Positions 9,631 to 18,811 of a stretch of DNA of 64,000 nt are shown here, piece by piece. Below the pieces are notes generated by a model that searched no databases, had not been told where the DNA came from, and saw only the letters and a list, made by a program, of their open reading frames with translations. The position numbers and the translations under genes are program-made. Source of the stretch: Frateuria soli (GTDB lineage: Bacteria; Pseudomonadota; Gammaproteobacteria; Xanthomonadales; Rhodanobacteraceae); NCBI RefSeq assembly GCF_021117385.1, contig NZ_CP088252.1, positions 744,001 through 808,000 of the forward strand. The letters run 5' to 3'. The number at the start of each line of letters is the position of its first letter. The first letter of the stretch is position 1.

Positions 9631-11874
9631 ATGAACCGGATGGAATCGGGCGCACGCGACGGGGGAGCTACGCCTTATCGCTTTGGCGACGTCGTGGTCG
9701 ATCCGGCCGCGCACACCCTGTTGCGGGCGGGCGTGCCGCAACCGGTGGAGCCCAAGGCGTTTGCCGTGCTGCTGGCGCTGCTGCAACACCCGGGCGAACT
9801 GATCGGCCGCGACGATCTGATCGACCAGGTCTGGGGCCATCGCCACGTCACTCCCGGCGTGCTGACCCGCGCCATCGCGCAACTGCGCCACGCACTGGAC
9901 GAAGATCCCCAGCAACCGCGCTACATCCAGACGCGGCATGCGCTGGGCTACAGCTTCATCGGGCGGTTGCAGGAACCGGCTGCGCCGATGCCGCCACCGG
10001 ACACGGACGCTCCTGCGGCGCACGACACCATCCCGGTGGCCCTCGCGACGCCGCTGCCCGGGCCCGTCGAGCGGTCGCCACCGGCCGCCGTCGCGCCGGC
10101 CTGGAGCACGGCCGATCCGCCGGTGCATGGCCATTACCGCGCACCCTGGCGCTGGCCGGCGCTGGCGGTCGTGCTGCTGCTGGGCGTGCTGGCGGCCTGG
10201 GGTGCGTTCCAGTGGCGCGCGGTCCCGCGCAGCCCGGTGGCGGCCTCGGTGGCGGTGCTGCCATTCGCCAACCTCAGCGGCAACGCCCACGACGACTACT
10301 TCGCCGAAGGGCTGGCCGAGGAAATGAGCGACGCACTGGCGGGCGTGCAGGGCCTGAAGGTGGTCGCCTCGGTGCCGTCGGTGCCCCACAGCCAGACGGT
10401 CGATGCGAAGGCGCTGGGCCAGCGCCTTGGCGTGGCCTCGATACTTGGCGCCAGCGTGCGCCGCGAGGGCTCGCGCGTGCGCATCACCGCGCGGCTGACC
10501 GACACCGCCACCGGCTTCACGCTGTGGAGTCACACCTACGACCGCGAGCTGGCGGGCATCTTCGACACCCAGAGCGACATCGCCCAGGAAGTGGTGCATG
10601 CGTTGCTGGGGGCGATTCCCGATGGAGGCAAGCGGCTGGCCAGGCGCCTAGCGCCCACCCGCAACGCGGCCGCGTTCGATACCTACCTGGCTGGCCTGCA
10701 ACTGCTGCGCCACGCCGCCGAGCCCGAGGCCGCCGACCAGGCGATCGCGCACTTCGGCCAGGCCCTGCGGCAGGACAGCCAGTTTGCGCGGGCCCAGGCC
10801 GGCATCTGCCGCGCCGAAATCTGGCGGTTCCAGAGCAGCCACAACCCGGCGGCGTTCGATAATGCCAAGGCTGCCTGCCAGCGCGCCGCGCAGATGGACC
10901 CGTCGATGCCGGAAACGGACCAGGCGCTGGGCGACCTGTACCGCGCGGCCGGCGACGGCGGACGCGCGCTGGATCACTACCGCAGGAGCGCGCAGTCGCC
11001 CGCGCTGGCGGCCGCATCGCACGTGGGCATGGCCAAGGTCTATGCCGCCCAGGGGCATGGCGACCTGGCGTTGGCGCAGTTCCAGCAGGCGCTGGCACTG
11101 GACCCCGACGATGCCGGCGTGCATGCCGAGCTCGGTTACCAGCAGTACCTGGACGGCAAGGTCCCGCAGGCCGTGGCCTCCTATCGCCGCGCGGTGGAGC
11201 TGCAGCCGGGCAGGGAAGACCTGTGGGAAACGCTGGGCGCGCTGTACATCGAGGCGGGCGACGATACGGCCGCGCAGGCGGCACTGGAGCGCGCAATCGG
11301 CATCCAGCCCACGGTCGGTGCGGTGACCAACCTGGGGCTGCTCAAGTACCAGCACGGCGACTTTGCTGCCGCGGTGGCGCTGCAGCGGCAGGCGACGACG
11401 CTGGGCCCGGACGACTTCATGATCTGGGGCAACCTGGGCGAGGCGCTCAGGGTGGACCCGGCATCGAGCACCGCCGACATGCGCAAGGCGTTCGAGGCGG
11501 CCTCGGTGCGCGCCGAACGCTATCTGGTGGTCGAGCCCAGGGACGCCCGTGCGGTGGCCTCGCTCGCCTTCTACCGGATCATGCTGGGCGACCCGGCCCG
11601 CGCCCGGCAGCTGGTTGCCCGCGCCGAGTCGCTGCATGCGCAACCAGGCGAAGTGGCGCTGCTCAACGCCGAGACGCTGGCGCTGCTGGGCGATCTCGAT
11701 GGCGCGCGCCAGCGGCTGCAGGCCGCGCGCGCCGCAGGAATTGCAGAGACGCTCATCGCCAGCAATTACACCTTCCGGCACCTGGGCCTGCTGTCGCCCC
11801 CGGCGGCGGGCCGGCCAGGCGGTCGGGAGCCATCCGCCCCGCATTCCAGTGCAGGGCTTCACGCTGGAGAATGA
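9631..11874 (+). CDS. CadC-like winged-helix / TPR membrane regulator
   Basis: A 747-aa protein. Residues about 15-110 form an OmpR-type winged helix ([33 protein letters not shown]). A Pro/Ala linker leads to one membrane helix at about 173-195. Next comes a FlgO/adenylate-cyclase-associated style module ([20 protein letters not shown], then [11 protein letters not shown]), followed by TPR repeats from about 345 to the end (for example [20 protein letters not shown]). The layout is DNA-binding inside, sensing or scaffolding outside, as in CadC-type one-component regulators with no receiver domain. It diverges from the DUF1232-like gene, and its TGA overlaps an ATG of the following 88-aa gene (ATGA). 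Target and signal are unknown. Confidence 0.85.
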   Translation: MNRMESGARDGGATPYRFGDVVVDPAAHTLLRAGVPQPVEPKAFAVLLALLQHPGELIGRDDLIDQVWGHRHVTPGVLTRAIAQLRHALDEDPQQPRYIQTRHALGYSFIGRLQEPAAPMPPPDTDAPAAHDTIPVALATPLPGPVERSPPAAVAPAWSTADPPVHGHYRAPWRWPALAVVLLLGVLAAWGAFQWRAVPRSPVAASVAVLPFANLSGNAHDDYFAEGLAEEMSDALAGVQGLKVVASVPSVPHSQTVDAKALGQRLGVASILGASVRREGSRVRITARLTDTATGFTLWSHTYDRELAGIFDTQSDIAQEVVHALLGAIPDGGKRLARRLAPTRNAAAFDTYLAGLQLLRHAAEPEAADQAIAHFGQALRQDSQFARAQAGICRAEIWRFQSSHNPAAFDNAKAACQRAAQMDPSMPETDQALGDLYRAAGDGGRALDHYRRSAQSPALAAASHVGMAKVYAAQGHGDLALAQFQQALALDPDDAGVHAELGYQQYLDGKVPQAVASYRRAVELQPGREDLWETLGALYIEAGDDTAAQAALERAIGIQPTVGAVTNLGLLKYQHGDFAAAVALQRQATTLGPDDFMIWGNLGEALRVDPASSTADMRKAFEAASVRAERYLVVEPRDARAVASLAFYRIMLGDPARARQLVARAESLHAQPGEVALLNAETLALLGDLDGARQRLQAARAAGIAETLIASNYTFRHLGLLSPPAAGRPGGREPSAPHSSAGLHAGE

Positions 11875-11876
11875 CC

Positions 11877-12143
11877 ATGGCTACCAAGCTCAAGCGCGTA
11901 CAGGCGCTCGCCGCGCAAACTCCTCCCATCGGCCGCGTGGACGCCGCGGCGAGACGAGGCGGGGAGGGGGCGGGACGAAAGGCACCCGAGCCCGAACCGG
12001 TGGCCCTCAGCTTCGATCTGGCACAGATCAGGAACGTGAGGCTTACCGTCGTTTCCAAGGGCGTCGTGGTGACCCCGCCCAAACCCAAGCAATTCGTGGT
12101 CGAGCTGAGCTTCGAAGTGACCAACGAAGCGCCTGGACGCTGA
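11877..12143 (+). CDS. Small orphan protein coupled to the TPR regulator
   Basis: An 88-aa protein I do not recognise. The N-terminal half is Lys/Arg/Ala-rich and looks disordered. The C-terminal half ([20 protein letters not shown], then [18 protein letters not shown]) alternates hydrophobic and polar residues as beta strands do. There is no signal peptide or membrane helix. The ATG at 11877 is 6 nt after GGAGA; another in-frame ATG at 11871 overlaps the stop of the upstream gene. Two hairpins follow the stop directly, so this is the last gene of the transcript. Being real is supported by the ribosome site, close coupling and terminator, not by homology. Confidence 0.6.
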   Translation: MATKLKRVQALAAQTPPIGRVDAAARRGGEGAGRKAPEPEPVALSFDLAQIRNVRLTVVSKGVVVTPPKPKQFVVELSFEVTNEAPGR

Positions 12144-12211
12144 ACGCCGGTCCGGGTTACCGGCGTTCTCGCCCCGCGCAGGAAACCCGGCCACGGGCCG
12201 GGTTTCCCTTT
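12143..12211 (+). terminator. Tandem hairpins ending the regulator transcript
   Basis: Two inverted repeats stand in tandem. AACGCCGGT/ACCGGCGTT (12143-12167) starts inside the TGA of the 88-aa gene. GGAAACCCGGCC-ACG-GGCCGGGTTTCC (12181-12207) is a perfect 12-bp stem followed by CTTT. The second is a convincing, if T-poor, intrinsic terminator; it isolates tldD from the upstream operon. Confidence 0.7.
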
Positions 12212-12280
12212 CGCGCCGGTACGTTGAATCGGCGCGGCGTGCCACCATTGTCTTTTTCACTGCATTGCCATGGTCCCCCG

Positions 12281-13720
12281 ATGGATTCCCTGATCGCGCA
12301 AGTCGAAAACAAGCTGCTGGCCCCCGGCGGTCTGGCCACTCATGACCTGGAGCGCGTCTTCAGTCAGTTGATGGGGCCGTCCATCGACGCGGCCGATCTC
12401 TACTTCCAGCATTCGCGCAGCGAGTCGTGGCTGCTGGAAGAGGGCATCGTCAAGGACGGCAGCCATTCCATCGAGCAGGGCGTTGGCGTGCGTGCCATCA
12501 GCGGCGAGAAGACCGGCTTCGCCTACTCCGACGAAATCGTGCTGCCGCAATTGCTGGAAGCATCCAAGGCGGCGCGCGCGATCGCCCAGGGTGGCCAGGG
12601 CGCCGGCAAGCCGCTGGCGCTCAACGGTGCTCGCCAGCTCTACCCGGCACTGGATCCGGTCGAGAGCCTTCCCAATGCGGACAAGATCGCCCTGCTGCGC
12701 GAAGTGGACGCCTATGCGCGTTCGCGCGACCCGCGCGTCAAGCAGGTGATCGTGAGCCTGGCCTCGACCATGGACACCGTGCTGGTGGCCGGGGCCGACG
12801 GCACCCTGGCGGCGGACGTGCGCCCGCTGGTGCGCCTGAACGTGCAGGTGATCGCCGAGTCCAACGGCCGGCGCGAGCAGGGCAGCGCCGGCGGCGGCGG
12901 TCGCTACGGCTACCGCGAGCTGATCGAGAACGGCCGCGGCTTGGGCTTCGCCGAGGAGGCGGTGCGCCAGGCGCTGGTCAACCTCGATTCGGTCGACGCG
13001 CCCGCCGGGCAGATGACCGTGGTGCTCGGTCCCGGCTGGCCCGGCGTGCTGTTGCACGAGGCGATCGGCCATGGCCTGGAAGGCGACTTCAACCGCAAGG
13101 GCAGCTCCGCCTTCGCCGGACGTATCGGGCAGCGCGTGGCCGCCCCGGGTGTCACCGTGGTCGACGACGGCACGCTGCCCAACCGCCGCGGCTCGCTCAG
13201 CGTGGACGACGAGGGAACGCCGAGCGAGTGCACCACGCTGATCGAGGACGGCATCCTGGTCGGCTACATGCAGGACAAGTTGAACGCGCGCCTGATGGGC
13301 ATGAAGCCGACCGGCAACGGCCGCCGCGAATCGTTCGCGCAGCTGCCGATGCCGCGCATGACCAACACCTACATGCGCGCCGGCTCGCATGATCCGGCCG
13401 AGATCATCGCGTCGGTGAAGCGTGGCCTTTATGCGGTCAATTTCGGTGGCGGCCAGGTCGACATCACCAGCGGCAAGTTCGTGTTTTCCGCCAGCGAGGC
13501 CTACCTGATCGAGGATGGCAAGCTCACCGTGCCGGTCAAGGGCGCCACGCTGATCGGCGCCGGTCCGGAGGTGCTCACCCGCGTTTCCATGATCGGCAGC
13601 GACCTCAAGCTCGACGAGGGCATCGGCGTGTGTGGCAAGGACGGCCAGAGCGTGCCGGTCGGCGTGGGGCAGCCGACGCTCAAGATCGACGGCATGACCG
13701 TGGGCGGCACTGCGGCCTGA
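12281..13720 (+). CDS. tldD: Metalloprotease TldD
   Basis: A 479-aa subunit of the TldD/TldE (PmbA) zinc protease, which degrades unfolded peptides and processes microcin or CcdA-type substrates in the cytoplasm. The active-site HExxxH is visible as HEAIGH at residues 259-264, followed by [14 protein letters not shown]. The C-terminal [18 protein letters not shown] segment and length match E. coli TldD (481 aa). The ATG at 12281 fits the family N-terminus ([13 protein letters not shown]); no strong ribosome site precedes it. The partner TldE is not in this window. It belongs to the rng-yhdP-tldD neighbourhood but is separated from yhdP by three extra genes and a terminator. Confidence 0.96.
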   Translation: MDSLIAQVENKLLAPGGLATHDLERVFSQLMGPSIDAADLYFQHSRSESWLLEEGIVKDGSHSIEQGVGVRAISGEKTGFAYSDEIVLPQLLEASKAARAIAQGGQGAGKPLALNGARQLYPALDPVESLPNADKIALLREVDAYARSRDPRVKQVIVSLASTMDTVLVAGADGTLAADVRPLVRLNVQVIAESNGRREQGSAGGGGRYGYRELIENGRGLGFAEEAVRQALVNLDSVDAPAGQMTVVLGPGWPGVLLHEAIGHGLEGDFNRKGSSAFAGRIGQRVAAPGVTVVDDGTLPNRRGSLSVDDEGTPSECTTLIEDGILVGYMQDKLNARLMGMKPTGNGRRESFAQLPMPRMTNTYMRAGSHDPAEIIASVKRGLYAVNFGGGQVDITSGKFVFSASEAYLIEDGKLTVPVKGATLIGAGPEVLTRVSMIGSDLKLDEGIGVCGKDGQSVPVGVGQPTLKIDGMTVGGTAA

Positions 13721-14053
13721 CGGGTCCGGCGTGTGGTGGCTTTCTTCGTGCCGAGCGTAGTCGCGGCCGGAGCCGAAGCGCTCGCCGCAAGCCGCGCATC
13801 CGGATACCCGGCCCTTTCAAGGCCCTCTCCCTGAGGGGAGGGGCTGTCCCCGCATTCGACAGTTTCCGCGGACCGGCTCTTCGACTTCGTCCAGAGCAAA
13901 CGGAGATTCGGGTGAGGGTCGCCCGAGCGCAGAGGCGCGGCGCCGGAGTCGAAGCGCCGCCGCCGGACCCTATCCGCATCCTTCTCCCCTATGGGAGGGA
14001 CGCTGCAAGGCGGGGAGGGCTTGGGAGGAGCGGGCCCGTCCGGACCCATGAAC
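13721..14053. other. Non-coding, repeat-rich intergenic region
   Basis: About 330 bp between tldD and its terminator without a credible gene. It contains short hairpins (CCCTCTCCC-TGA-GGGGAGGG near 13822-13841; TCTCCCCTATGGGAGGGA near 13984), the phrase ATTCGGGTGAGGGTCGCCCG, and GC-rich palindromic runs typical of dispersed xanthomonad intergenic repeats. Open frames crossing it have no ribosome site and unnatural composition. Confidence 0.5.
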
Positions 14054-14084
14054 AAAAAAACACCGGCGCGGGGCCGGTGTTTTT
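14054..14084. terminator. Bidirectional terminator between tldD and the H-NS-like gene
   Basis: ACACCGGC (14060-14067) pairs with GCCGGTGT (14073-14080), flanked by a run of A on the left and TTTT on the right. It can end transcription from both convergent genes. Confidence 0.85.
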
Positions 14085-14105
14085 CCGTTCAAGGCGACGG
14101 GGTAA

Positions 14106-14426
14106 TCAGATCGCCAGATCCTTTTCCTTCTTGCCCGCCTTCAGCGCGTCGTTGAACCAGCGCGGGCGCTTGCCGCGGCCGGACCAGGTCTGCTCCGGGT
14201 TGGCCGGGTTGCGGTACTTCGGCGCCACCGTGCCGGTGCTGCGACGAGGCTTGCGAGCGCCGCCGAAGATGTCTTCCATGTTGTAGCCCTCGGCCTTGAC
14301 CATGGCATGGACCTTCTCGCGCAGCTTGGCGACCTTCTCCTTGCGCAGCTCGTTCTGACGCGCCTGCGCCTTGGTGATCAGTTCATTGAGCTGGTTGTGG
14401 TTGAGGTTCTTGATATCGACTGCCAT
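14106..14426 (-). CDS. H-NS-family nucleoid protein
   Basis: A 106-aa histone-like nucleoid-structuring protein that probably silences AT-rich DNA. The N-terminal half is a charged coiled-coil oligomerisation region (NELITKAQARQNELRKEKVA). The C-terminal half holds the DNA-binding motif with YRNPANPEQTWSGRGKRPRW, where the SGRGKRP loop is the AT-hook-like minor-groove binder. Start at 14426 follows GGGAG; an in-frame extension to 14612 lacks family likeness. It is monocistronic, downstream of proS on the same strand with about 215 bp between, which is the most AT-rich spacer here and probably holds its promoter. Confidence 0.92.
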   Translation of the reverse strand: MAVDIKNLNHNQLNELITKAQARQNELRKEKVAKLREKVHAMVKAEGYNMEDIFGGARKPRRSTGTVAPKYRNPANPEQTWSGRGKRPRWFNDALKAGKKEKDLAI

Positions 14427-14641
14427 GCGTGGGCTCCCGGATAAGTCTTCGATTATGTGTTTTTGCCTCTCGTCATGAGAGCGGTGCTTCCTGTCGGGAG
14501 GCATTCTCGCCCAATGGCGGGGGCAATTGCAAAACGGCTGATTATCCCCCGCAGGGAATAATGCGATCCACCGCATAAAACCGGCCGGGCGTATTGCCAA
14601 ACCCGACTGCACGGAAACTACCGTTTAACGGCAACCGCCAC

Positions 14642-16345
14642 TTACTCTTGCGCCAGCAGCGTGAACAATTCGTCCTCGGTAATGGCACGGTTTTCCGATT
14701 CTGCACGGCGCCGGTATTCGAGCGTGCCGGCAGCCAGTCCACGCTCGCTGACCACCACCCGGTGCGGAATGCCGATCAATTCCAGGTCGGCAAACATCTG
14801 GCCGGGGCGCAGCCCGCGGTCATCCAGCACCGTTTCTATGCCGCGTTCCTCGAGCTTCCCATAGAGGTTTTCAGCCGCCGCGCGCACCTCGGGCAGGTTC
14901 TTGGGATTGATGATGCAGACCGCCACGCGCCAGGGCGCCATGGTCTCGGGCCAGATAATGCCCGCCTCGTCATGGGACTGTTCGATCGCCGCGGCCACGA
15001 TGCGGCTCACGCCGATGCCGTAGCACCCCATCATCATCACCTGGGCCTTGCCCTGGTCATCCAGCACCGTGGCACCAAGCGCCTGCGCGTATTTCTGCCC
15101 CAACTGGAAAATGTGACCGACCTCGATGCCGCGGGCCAGGTGCAGGGTGCCGTGCCCGTCGGGCGAAGGATCGCCCTCGACCACCTGGCGGATGTCTTCC
15201 ACGCGGGTAATGCGCGCATCGCGTTCCCAGTTGGCGCCGGTGTAATGGGTGCCGTCGGCATTGCCGCCGCAGATGAAATCGGCAAGTACCGCGGCACTGC
15301 GGTCGACGATGACCGGAATTGTGTCGGGCAGGCCGACCGGGCCGATGAAGCCCGGTCGCGTGCCGGTCGCGGCGAGAATCTCTTCCTCGGAGGCCAGCAC
15401 CGGCTCGTCCGTCAATTCGGCCAGCTTGCCGGCCTTGACCTCGTTTATCTCGTGGTCGCCGCGCAGGCACAGCGCGACCAGCCCATAGCGCCCGCGTAAC
15501 AGCAGGGTCTTGACGCACTGCCGGGGCGGCACGCCCAGGAACGCGCTTACCTCGGCGATCGTTTTCTGCGTCGGCGTATCCACCCGCTTGAGTGGTGCCT
15601 GCGGGGCAGGACGCTCGATAGCCGGTGCGAGCGCTTCGGCCTTTTCGATATTGGCGGCGTAATCGGAGCCATCGGAAAATGCGATCGCATCCTCGCCCGA
15701 ATCGGCCAGCACCTGGAACTCGTGGCTGGCATTGCCGCCGATCGCCCCGGTGTCCGCCTGCACTGCGCGGAACGAAAGGCCCAGTCGTTCGAAAATGCGC
15801 GAATAGGCCCGGTACATCGCGCCGTAGGTATCGCCCAGTGACTCGGACGAAAGATGGAAGGAGTAGGCGTCCTTCATCAGGAACTCGCGCGCGCGCATCA
15901 CGCCGAAGCGCGGACGGATCTCGTCGCGGAACTTGGTCTGGATCTGATAGAAGTTGACGGGCAACTGTTTGTAGCTCTTCAGCTCATTGCGCGCGAAGTC
16001 CGTAATGACTTCCTCGTGGGTCGGGCCGAAACAGAATTCCTGTTCCTTGCGATCCCTGATCTTGAGCAACTGGCCGCCGAACTTTTCCCAGCGGCCGGTC
16101 TCTTCCCACAGTTCCTTCGGCTGCACCGCAGGCATCAGCAATTCGATCGCACCGGCGCGGTTCATTTCCTCGCGCACGACGTTCTCGACCTTGCGCAGCA
16201 CGCGCAGGCCTAGCGGCGTCCACGTGTAGAGGCCGGAGGCGAGCTTGCGGATCATGCCGGCGCGCAACATCAGCCGATGGCTGGCGATTTCGGCGTCGGC
16301 GGGTACTTCCTTGACGGTGGCCAGGTGGAAATGGCTGAGGCGCAT
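14642..16345 (-). CDS. proS: Prolyl-tRNA synthetase
   Basis: Class II aminoacyl-tRNA synthetase of 567 aa that charges tRNA-Pro. The N-terminus ([20 protein letters not shown]) and motif regions ([39 protein letters not shown]) match the bacterial type. The INS editing domain is present near residues 230-390 ([20 protein letters not shown]), so mis-charged Ala can be cleared. The C-terminal anticodon domain ends in TLLAQE. The ATG at 16345 aligns with known ProS starts; an in-frame start at 16366 adds seven residues. Length agrees with E. coli ProS (572). It seems to be transcribed alone. Confidence 0.97.
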   Translation of the reverse strand: MRLSHFHLATVKEVPADAEIASHRLMLRAGMIRKLASGLYTWTPLGLRVLRKVENVVREEMNRAGAIELLMPAVQPKELWEETGRWEKFGGQLLKIRDRKEQEFCFGPTHEEVITDFARNELKSYKQLPVNFYQIQTKFRDEIRPRFGVMRAREFLMKDAYSFHLSSESLGDTYGAMYRAYSRIFERLGLSFRAVQADTGAIGGNASHEFQVLADSGEDAIAFSDGSDYAANIEKAEALAPAIERPAPQAPLKRVDTPTQKTIAEVSAFLGVPPRQCVKTLLLRGRYGLVALCLRGDHEINEVKAGKLAELTDEPVLASEEEILAATGTRPGFIGPVGLPDTIPVIVDRSAAVLADFICGGNADGTHYTGANWERDARITRVEDIRQVVEGDPSPDGHGTLHLARGIEVGHIFQLGQKYAQALGATVLDDQGKAQVMMMGCYGIGVSRIVAAAIEQSHDEAGIIWPETMAPWRVAVCIINPKNLPEVRAAAENLYGKLEERGIETVLDDRGLRPGQMFADLELIGIPHRVVVSERGLAAGTLEYRRRAESENRAITEDELFTLLAQE

Positions 16346-16427
16346 GGCGGGTAATCCGGGGGGCAAAGAGGCCGATTATACGTGGCCCATCCCCGGCTTA
16401 CGCGTCAAGAATAGCGGTGCAGAGGCC

Positions 16428-16847
16428 CTATTGGCCGCAGAACTGCTGGTACTGCTGTTCGGCCAGCGCAATCTGCTGGTTGCGCTGGGTCTCATCCAGC
16501 GGCACCGACTTGCCGTCCTGTTCGAGCATCACGCCCTCCTTCCCCTTGAGCAGGTCCAGATTGGCCTTCAGCGAGGTGCAGAGCTTGGCGCGATTTTCCG
16601 GCGTATTGGGCAGGCCACCGGTGCCTGCAGGCGCCGGCTTGGTGGCAACGGCGTCGGATTTGGCGGCAGGCGCCGGCGCGGCCGGCTGTTCCATGCCATT
16701 GGTATTGATGCGCTTGTACCGGGTGCCCTGCGGAGGCGGCGTCTCGGAGTAGTGCACGGTGCCGCGCGAATCGGTCCACTTGTACACCTGCGCGGCGACC
16801 GCGGGCGCGAGCAGAAGCAACACGAGGACCAGGGGCAAGCGGCGCAT
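16428..16847 (-). CDS. DUF4124-domain secreted protein
   Basis: A 139-aa exported protein. A signal peptide (RRLPLVLVLLLLAPAVAA) is followed immediately by the DUF4124 motif (QVYKWTDSRGTVHYSETPP), a small beta domain frequent in gamma- and betaproteobacterial periplasmic proteins. An Ala/Pro linker leads to a charged helical C-terminus with two cysteines (LCTSLKAN, QFCGQ) that could pair. The ribosome site GGAGA precedes the ATG. It is divergent from pssA. The role of DUF4124 is unknown, though it often accompanies envelope or lytic enzymes. Confidence 0.85.
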   Translation of the reverse strand: MRRLPLVLVLLLLAPAVAAQVYKWTDSRGTVHYSETPPPQGTRYKRINTNGMEQPAAPAPAAKSDAVATKPAPAGTGGLPNTPENRAKLCTSLKANLDLLKGKEGVMLEQDGKSVPLDETQRNQQIALAEQQYQQFCGQ

Positions 16848-16970
16848 GGGATTCTCCGAGGGCGTGGGGCCCCGGCACTAGTTAACACTCCGCACGGCCG
16901 GACTCAAGCGTGGAGGGGCCGCCGACGGCCGATGGTTTACACTCTCGCGCATTCCGTCACGGATCGTTGC

Positions 16971-17768
16971 ATGAGCGAGAACACGCCAGTCCGCGCACCC
17001 CGCCACCGGGGCATCTACCTGCTGCCGAACCTGTTCACCACGGCGGCGATGTTCGCCGGCTATTACGCGGTGGTGGCAAGCATCGGGCACCGTTTTACCG
17101 AGGCTGCGATCGCGGTCTTCGTGGCGGCCGTGCTGGATGGCATGGACGGACGCGTGGCACGCCTGACCGGCACCCAGAGCGAGTTCGGCGTGCAGTACGA
17201 CTCGCTGTCGGACCTGGTCAGCTTCGGCCTGGCACCTTCGCTGGTGATGTACAACTGGTCGCTGTCCTCGCTGCGCGACTTCGGGCCGGTGTGGGGCAAG
17301 ATCGGCTGGGCTGCGGCCTTCCTCTACGCCGCTTGCGGCGCGCTGCGCCTGGCCCGCTTCAACACGCAGGTGGGGGTGATCGACAAGCGCTACTTCCAGG
17401 GCCTGGCCAGTCCGGCAGCGGCGGCGGTGTGCATGTCGTACGTGTGGAGCGTCGAGAAATTCCGTGCCGAGGGGTGGGCCGTCACCGGCCCGCAGCTGTG
17501 CTTCGTCACGCTGGTGATGGCGGTGGTGGTGGGCCTGCTGATGGTCAGCCGTTTCCGCTACTACAGCTTCAAGTCGCTGCCGATGGGCGAACGCGACCGC
17601 GTGCCGTTCCTGTGGGTGCTGGCGGCGGTGCTGATCCTGGTGCCCTTCCTGATCGACCCGCCGCGGGTGCTGTTCGTGGTGTCCACGCTCTATCTCCTCT
17701 CCGGTCCGGCGGTGACCCTGTGGGGCCGCGCCGCGCATCGCCGACGGACCCGCCGCGCCAGGCCATGA
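16971..17768 (+). CDS. pssA: CDP-diacylglycerol-serine O-phosphatidyltransferase
   Basis: A 265-aa integral membrane enzyme that makes phosphatidylserine from CDP-diacylglycerol and L-serine, the precursor of phosphatidylethanolamine. The CDP-alcohol phosphotransferase signature DGx2ARx8Gx3Dx3D is complete: D59-G60, A63-R64, G73, D77, D81. Multiple membrane helices follow. This is the CDP-OH-P type, unrelated to the phospholipase-D-like PssA of E. coli. The ATG at 16971 was chosen; another in-frame ATG at 16932 would add 13 residues. The TGA overlaps the ATG of the next gene (ATGA), so translation is probably coupled. Confidence 0.93.
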   Translation: MSENTPVRAPRHRGIYLLPNLFTTAAMFAGYYAVVASIGHRFTEAAIAVFVAAVLDGMDGRVARLTGTQSEFGVQYDSLSDLVSFGLAPSLVMYNWSLSSLRDFGPVWGKIGWAAAFLYAACGALRLARFNTQVGVIDKRYFQGLASPAAAAVCMSYVWSVEKFRAEGWAVTGPQLCFVTLVMAVVVGLLMVSRFRYYSFKSLPMGERDRVPFLWVLAAVLILVPFLIDPPRVLFVVSTLYLLSGPAVTLWGRAAHRRRTRRARP

Positions 17769-18256
17769 GCGCGGCGCCCGCCACACGCGGACCCGGTTCG
17801 CGGCGCACGCGATTGTTGCGCGCGCTGGGCGTGACGCCGCTGGTGCGTCGTGCAACCGTGGGGGCGGATGTGGCCGACACCGTGGCCGAGCCGCCTGCCG
17901 CGCCAGCGGCAGTGGCGGCTTCCTGCATCGTGCTGTTGCCGGAGGGCTGCGCCGCGCGCGAACTGGACCTGCTCGGGCGCGCGCTGGCCGCCTACGGTCC
18001 CGAACTGGCGCGTGCGGGTCGCATCCCGGTCAAGGACGGACGCCCCGCTGCCACCGTGCCGTCGGTACGCGCCTACCTGGTGTTCGGCCAGGCGCAGGCG
18101 CACGCGCTGGGCCGCGAGTTGCCCGCGGCGGTGATGAACCAGGCGCAGATCGTGCTGGCCGACGAGCCGTGCGAAGTGCTCGCGAGCGGCGCCGGCAAGC
18201 GCCGGCTCTGGACCGCGCTGCGCCAGTTGCGGCGTGCGCTGGCGGAAAGTGCGTAA
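17765..18256 (+). CDS. Candidate DNA polymerase III psi subunit (HolD-like)
   Basis: A 163-aa protein between pssA and rimI. Its start overlaps the pssA stop and its TAA shares one base with the rimI start (TAATG). Features recalling HolD of E. coli: an N-terminal RRTRLLRALGVTPLVRR (compare a Q-L-G-I-T segment followed by RRP), a strand-helix segment (CIVLLPEGCAARELDLLGRA), AYLVFGQAQAHALG, and a C-terminal ...LASGAGKRRLWTALRQL matching the 'ARAALW' helix. holD directly precedes rimI in E. coli. Psi links the clamp loader to chi and SSB. Sequence identity is low, so this is inference from position plus pattern; it could be an unrelated orphan. Confidence 0.6.
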   Translation: MSAAPATRGPGSRRTRLLRALGVTPLVRRATVGADVADTVAEPPAAPAAVAASCIVLLPEGCAARELDLLGRALAAYGPELARAGRIPVKDGRPAATVPSVRAYLVFGQAQAHALGRELPAAVMNQAQIVLADEPCEVLASGAGKRRLWTALRQLRRALAESA

Positions 18257-18732
18257 TGGTGGCGGTGGCGCGCCCGCGCATCGAGATACGCGCGATGCGG
18301 CGCGAGGACGTTGCCGCGGTCAGCGCGATCGAGAATGCGTCCTACGAGTTCCCGTGGTCGTCCGGGATCTTCAGCGACTGCCTGAAGGCCGGGCATCCGT
18401 GCTGGGTCCTGTCCTGCGAGGGCGACGTGGCCGGTTACGGCATCCTCTCGGTGGCGGCCGGCGAAGCACACGTGCTCAACCTGTGCATCGGTCCGGACTG
18501 GCGCGGGCGCGGCCTGGGCCGACACCTGCTCGGCCGGCTGCTCGACGTGGCGCGCTGGAGCGGCGCCGAGCGGGTGTTCCTTGAGGTGCGCCCGTCCAAT
18601 CCGGTGGCAAAGCAGCTCTACGAATCGGTCGGTTTCAGGGAAATCGGCAGGCGCCCGCGTTACTATCCGGCCAAGGGCGGACGCGAAGACGCCATCGTGA
18701 TGGCGCTGGACCGCGAGCCGGCGTCTCCCTGA
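18256..18732 (+). CDS. rimI: Ribosomal protein S18-alanine N-acetyltransferase
   Basis: GNAT-family acetyltransferase of 158 aa that acetylates the N-terminal Ala of ribosomal protein S18. The acetyl-CoA pyrophosphate loop is RGRGLGRHLLGRLL. The C-terminus (LYESVGFREIGRRPRYYPA, then EDAIVMAL) follows the RimI pattern. The ATG overlaps the preceding stop by one base (TAATG), giving a three-gene coupled operon pssA / HolD-like / rimI. A longer in-frame frame starting at 18169 would run inside the upstream gene and is rejected. It converges on valS with a repeat element between. Confidence 0.93.
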   Translation: MVAVARPRIEIRAMRREDVAAVSAIENASYEFPWSSGIFSDCLKAGHPCWVLSCEGDVAGYGILSVAAGEAHVLNLCIGPDWRGRGLGRHLLGRLLDVARWSGAERVFLEVRPSNPVAKQLYESVGFREIGRRPRYYPAKGGREDAIVMALDREPASP

Positions 18733-18745
18733 CGCCTCTTTCGCA

Positions 18746-18799
18746 GGAGCGCAACCGCGTGCGCGACGCGGCACATGCCGGTCGCGCATACGGCGCTCC
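18746..18799. repeat. Inverted-repeat doublet, GGAGCGC family
   Basis: The left arm starts GGAGCGCAACCGCGTGCGCG (18746); the right arm GGTCGCGCATACGGCGCTCC (18780-18799) is its imperfect complement. It lies between the convergent rimI and valS genes. Similar doublets occur at 31410-31468 and 60719-60770. Confidence 0.6.
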
Positions 18800-18811
18800 C
18801 GTGCGTGTCGT

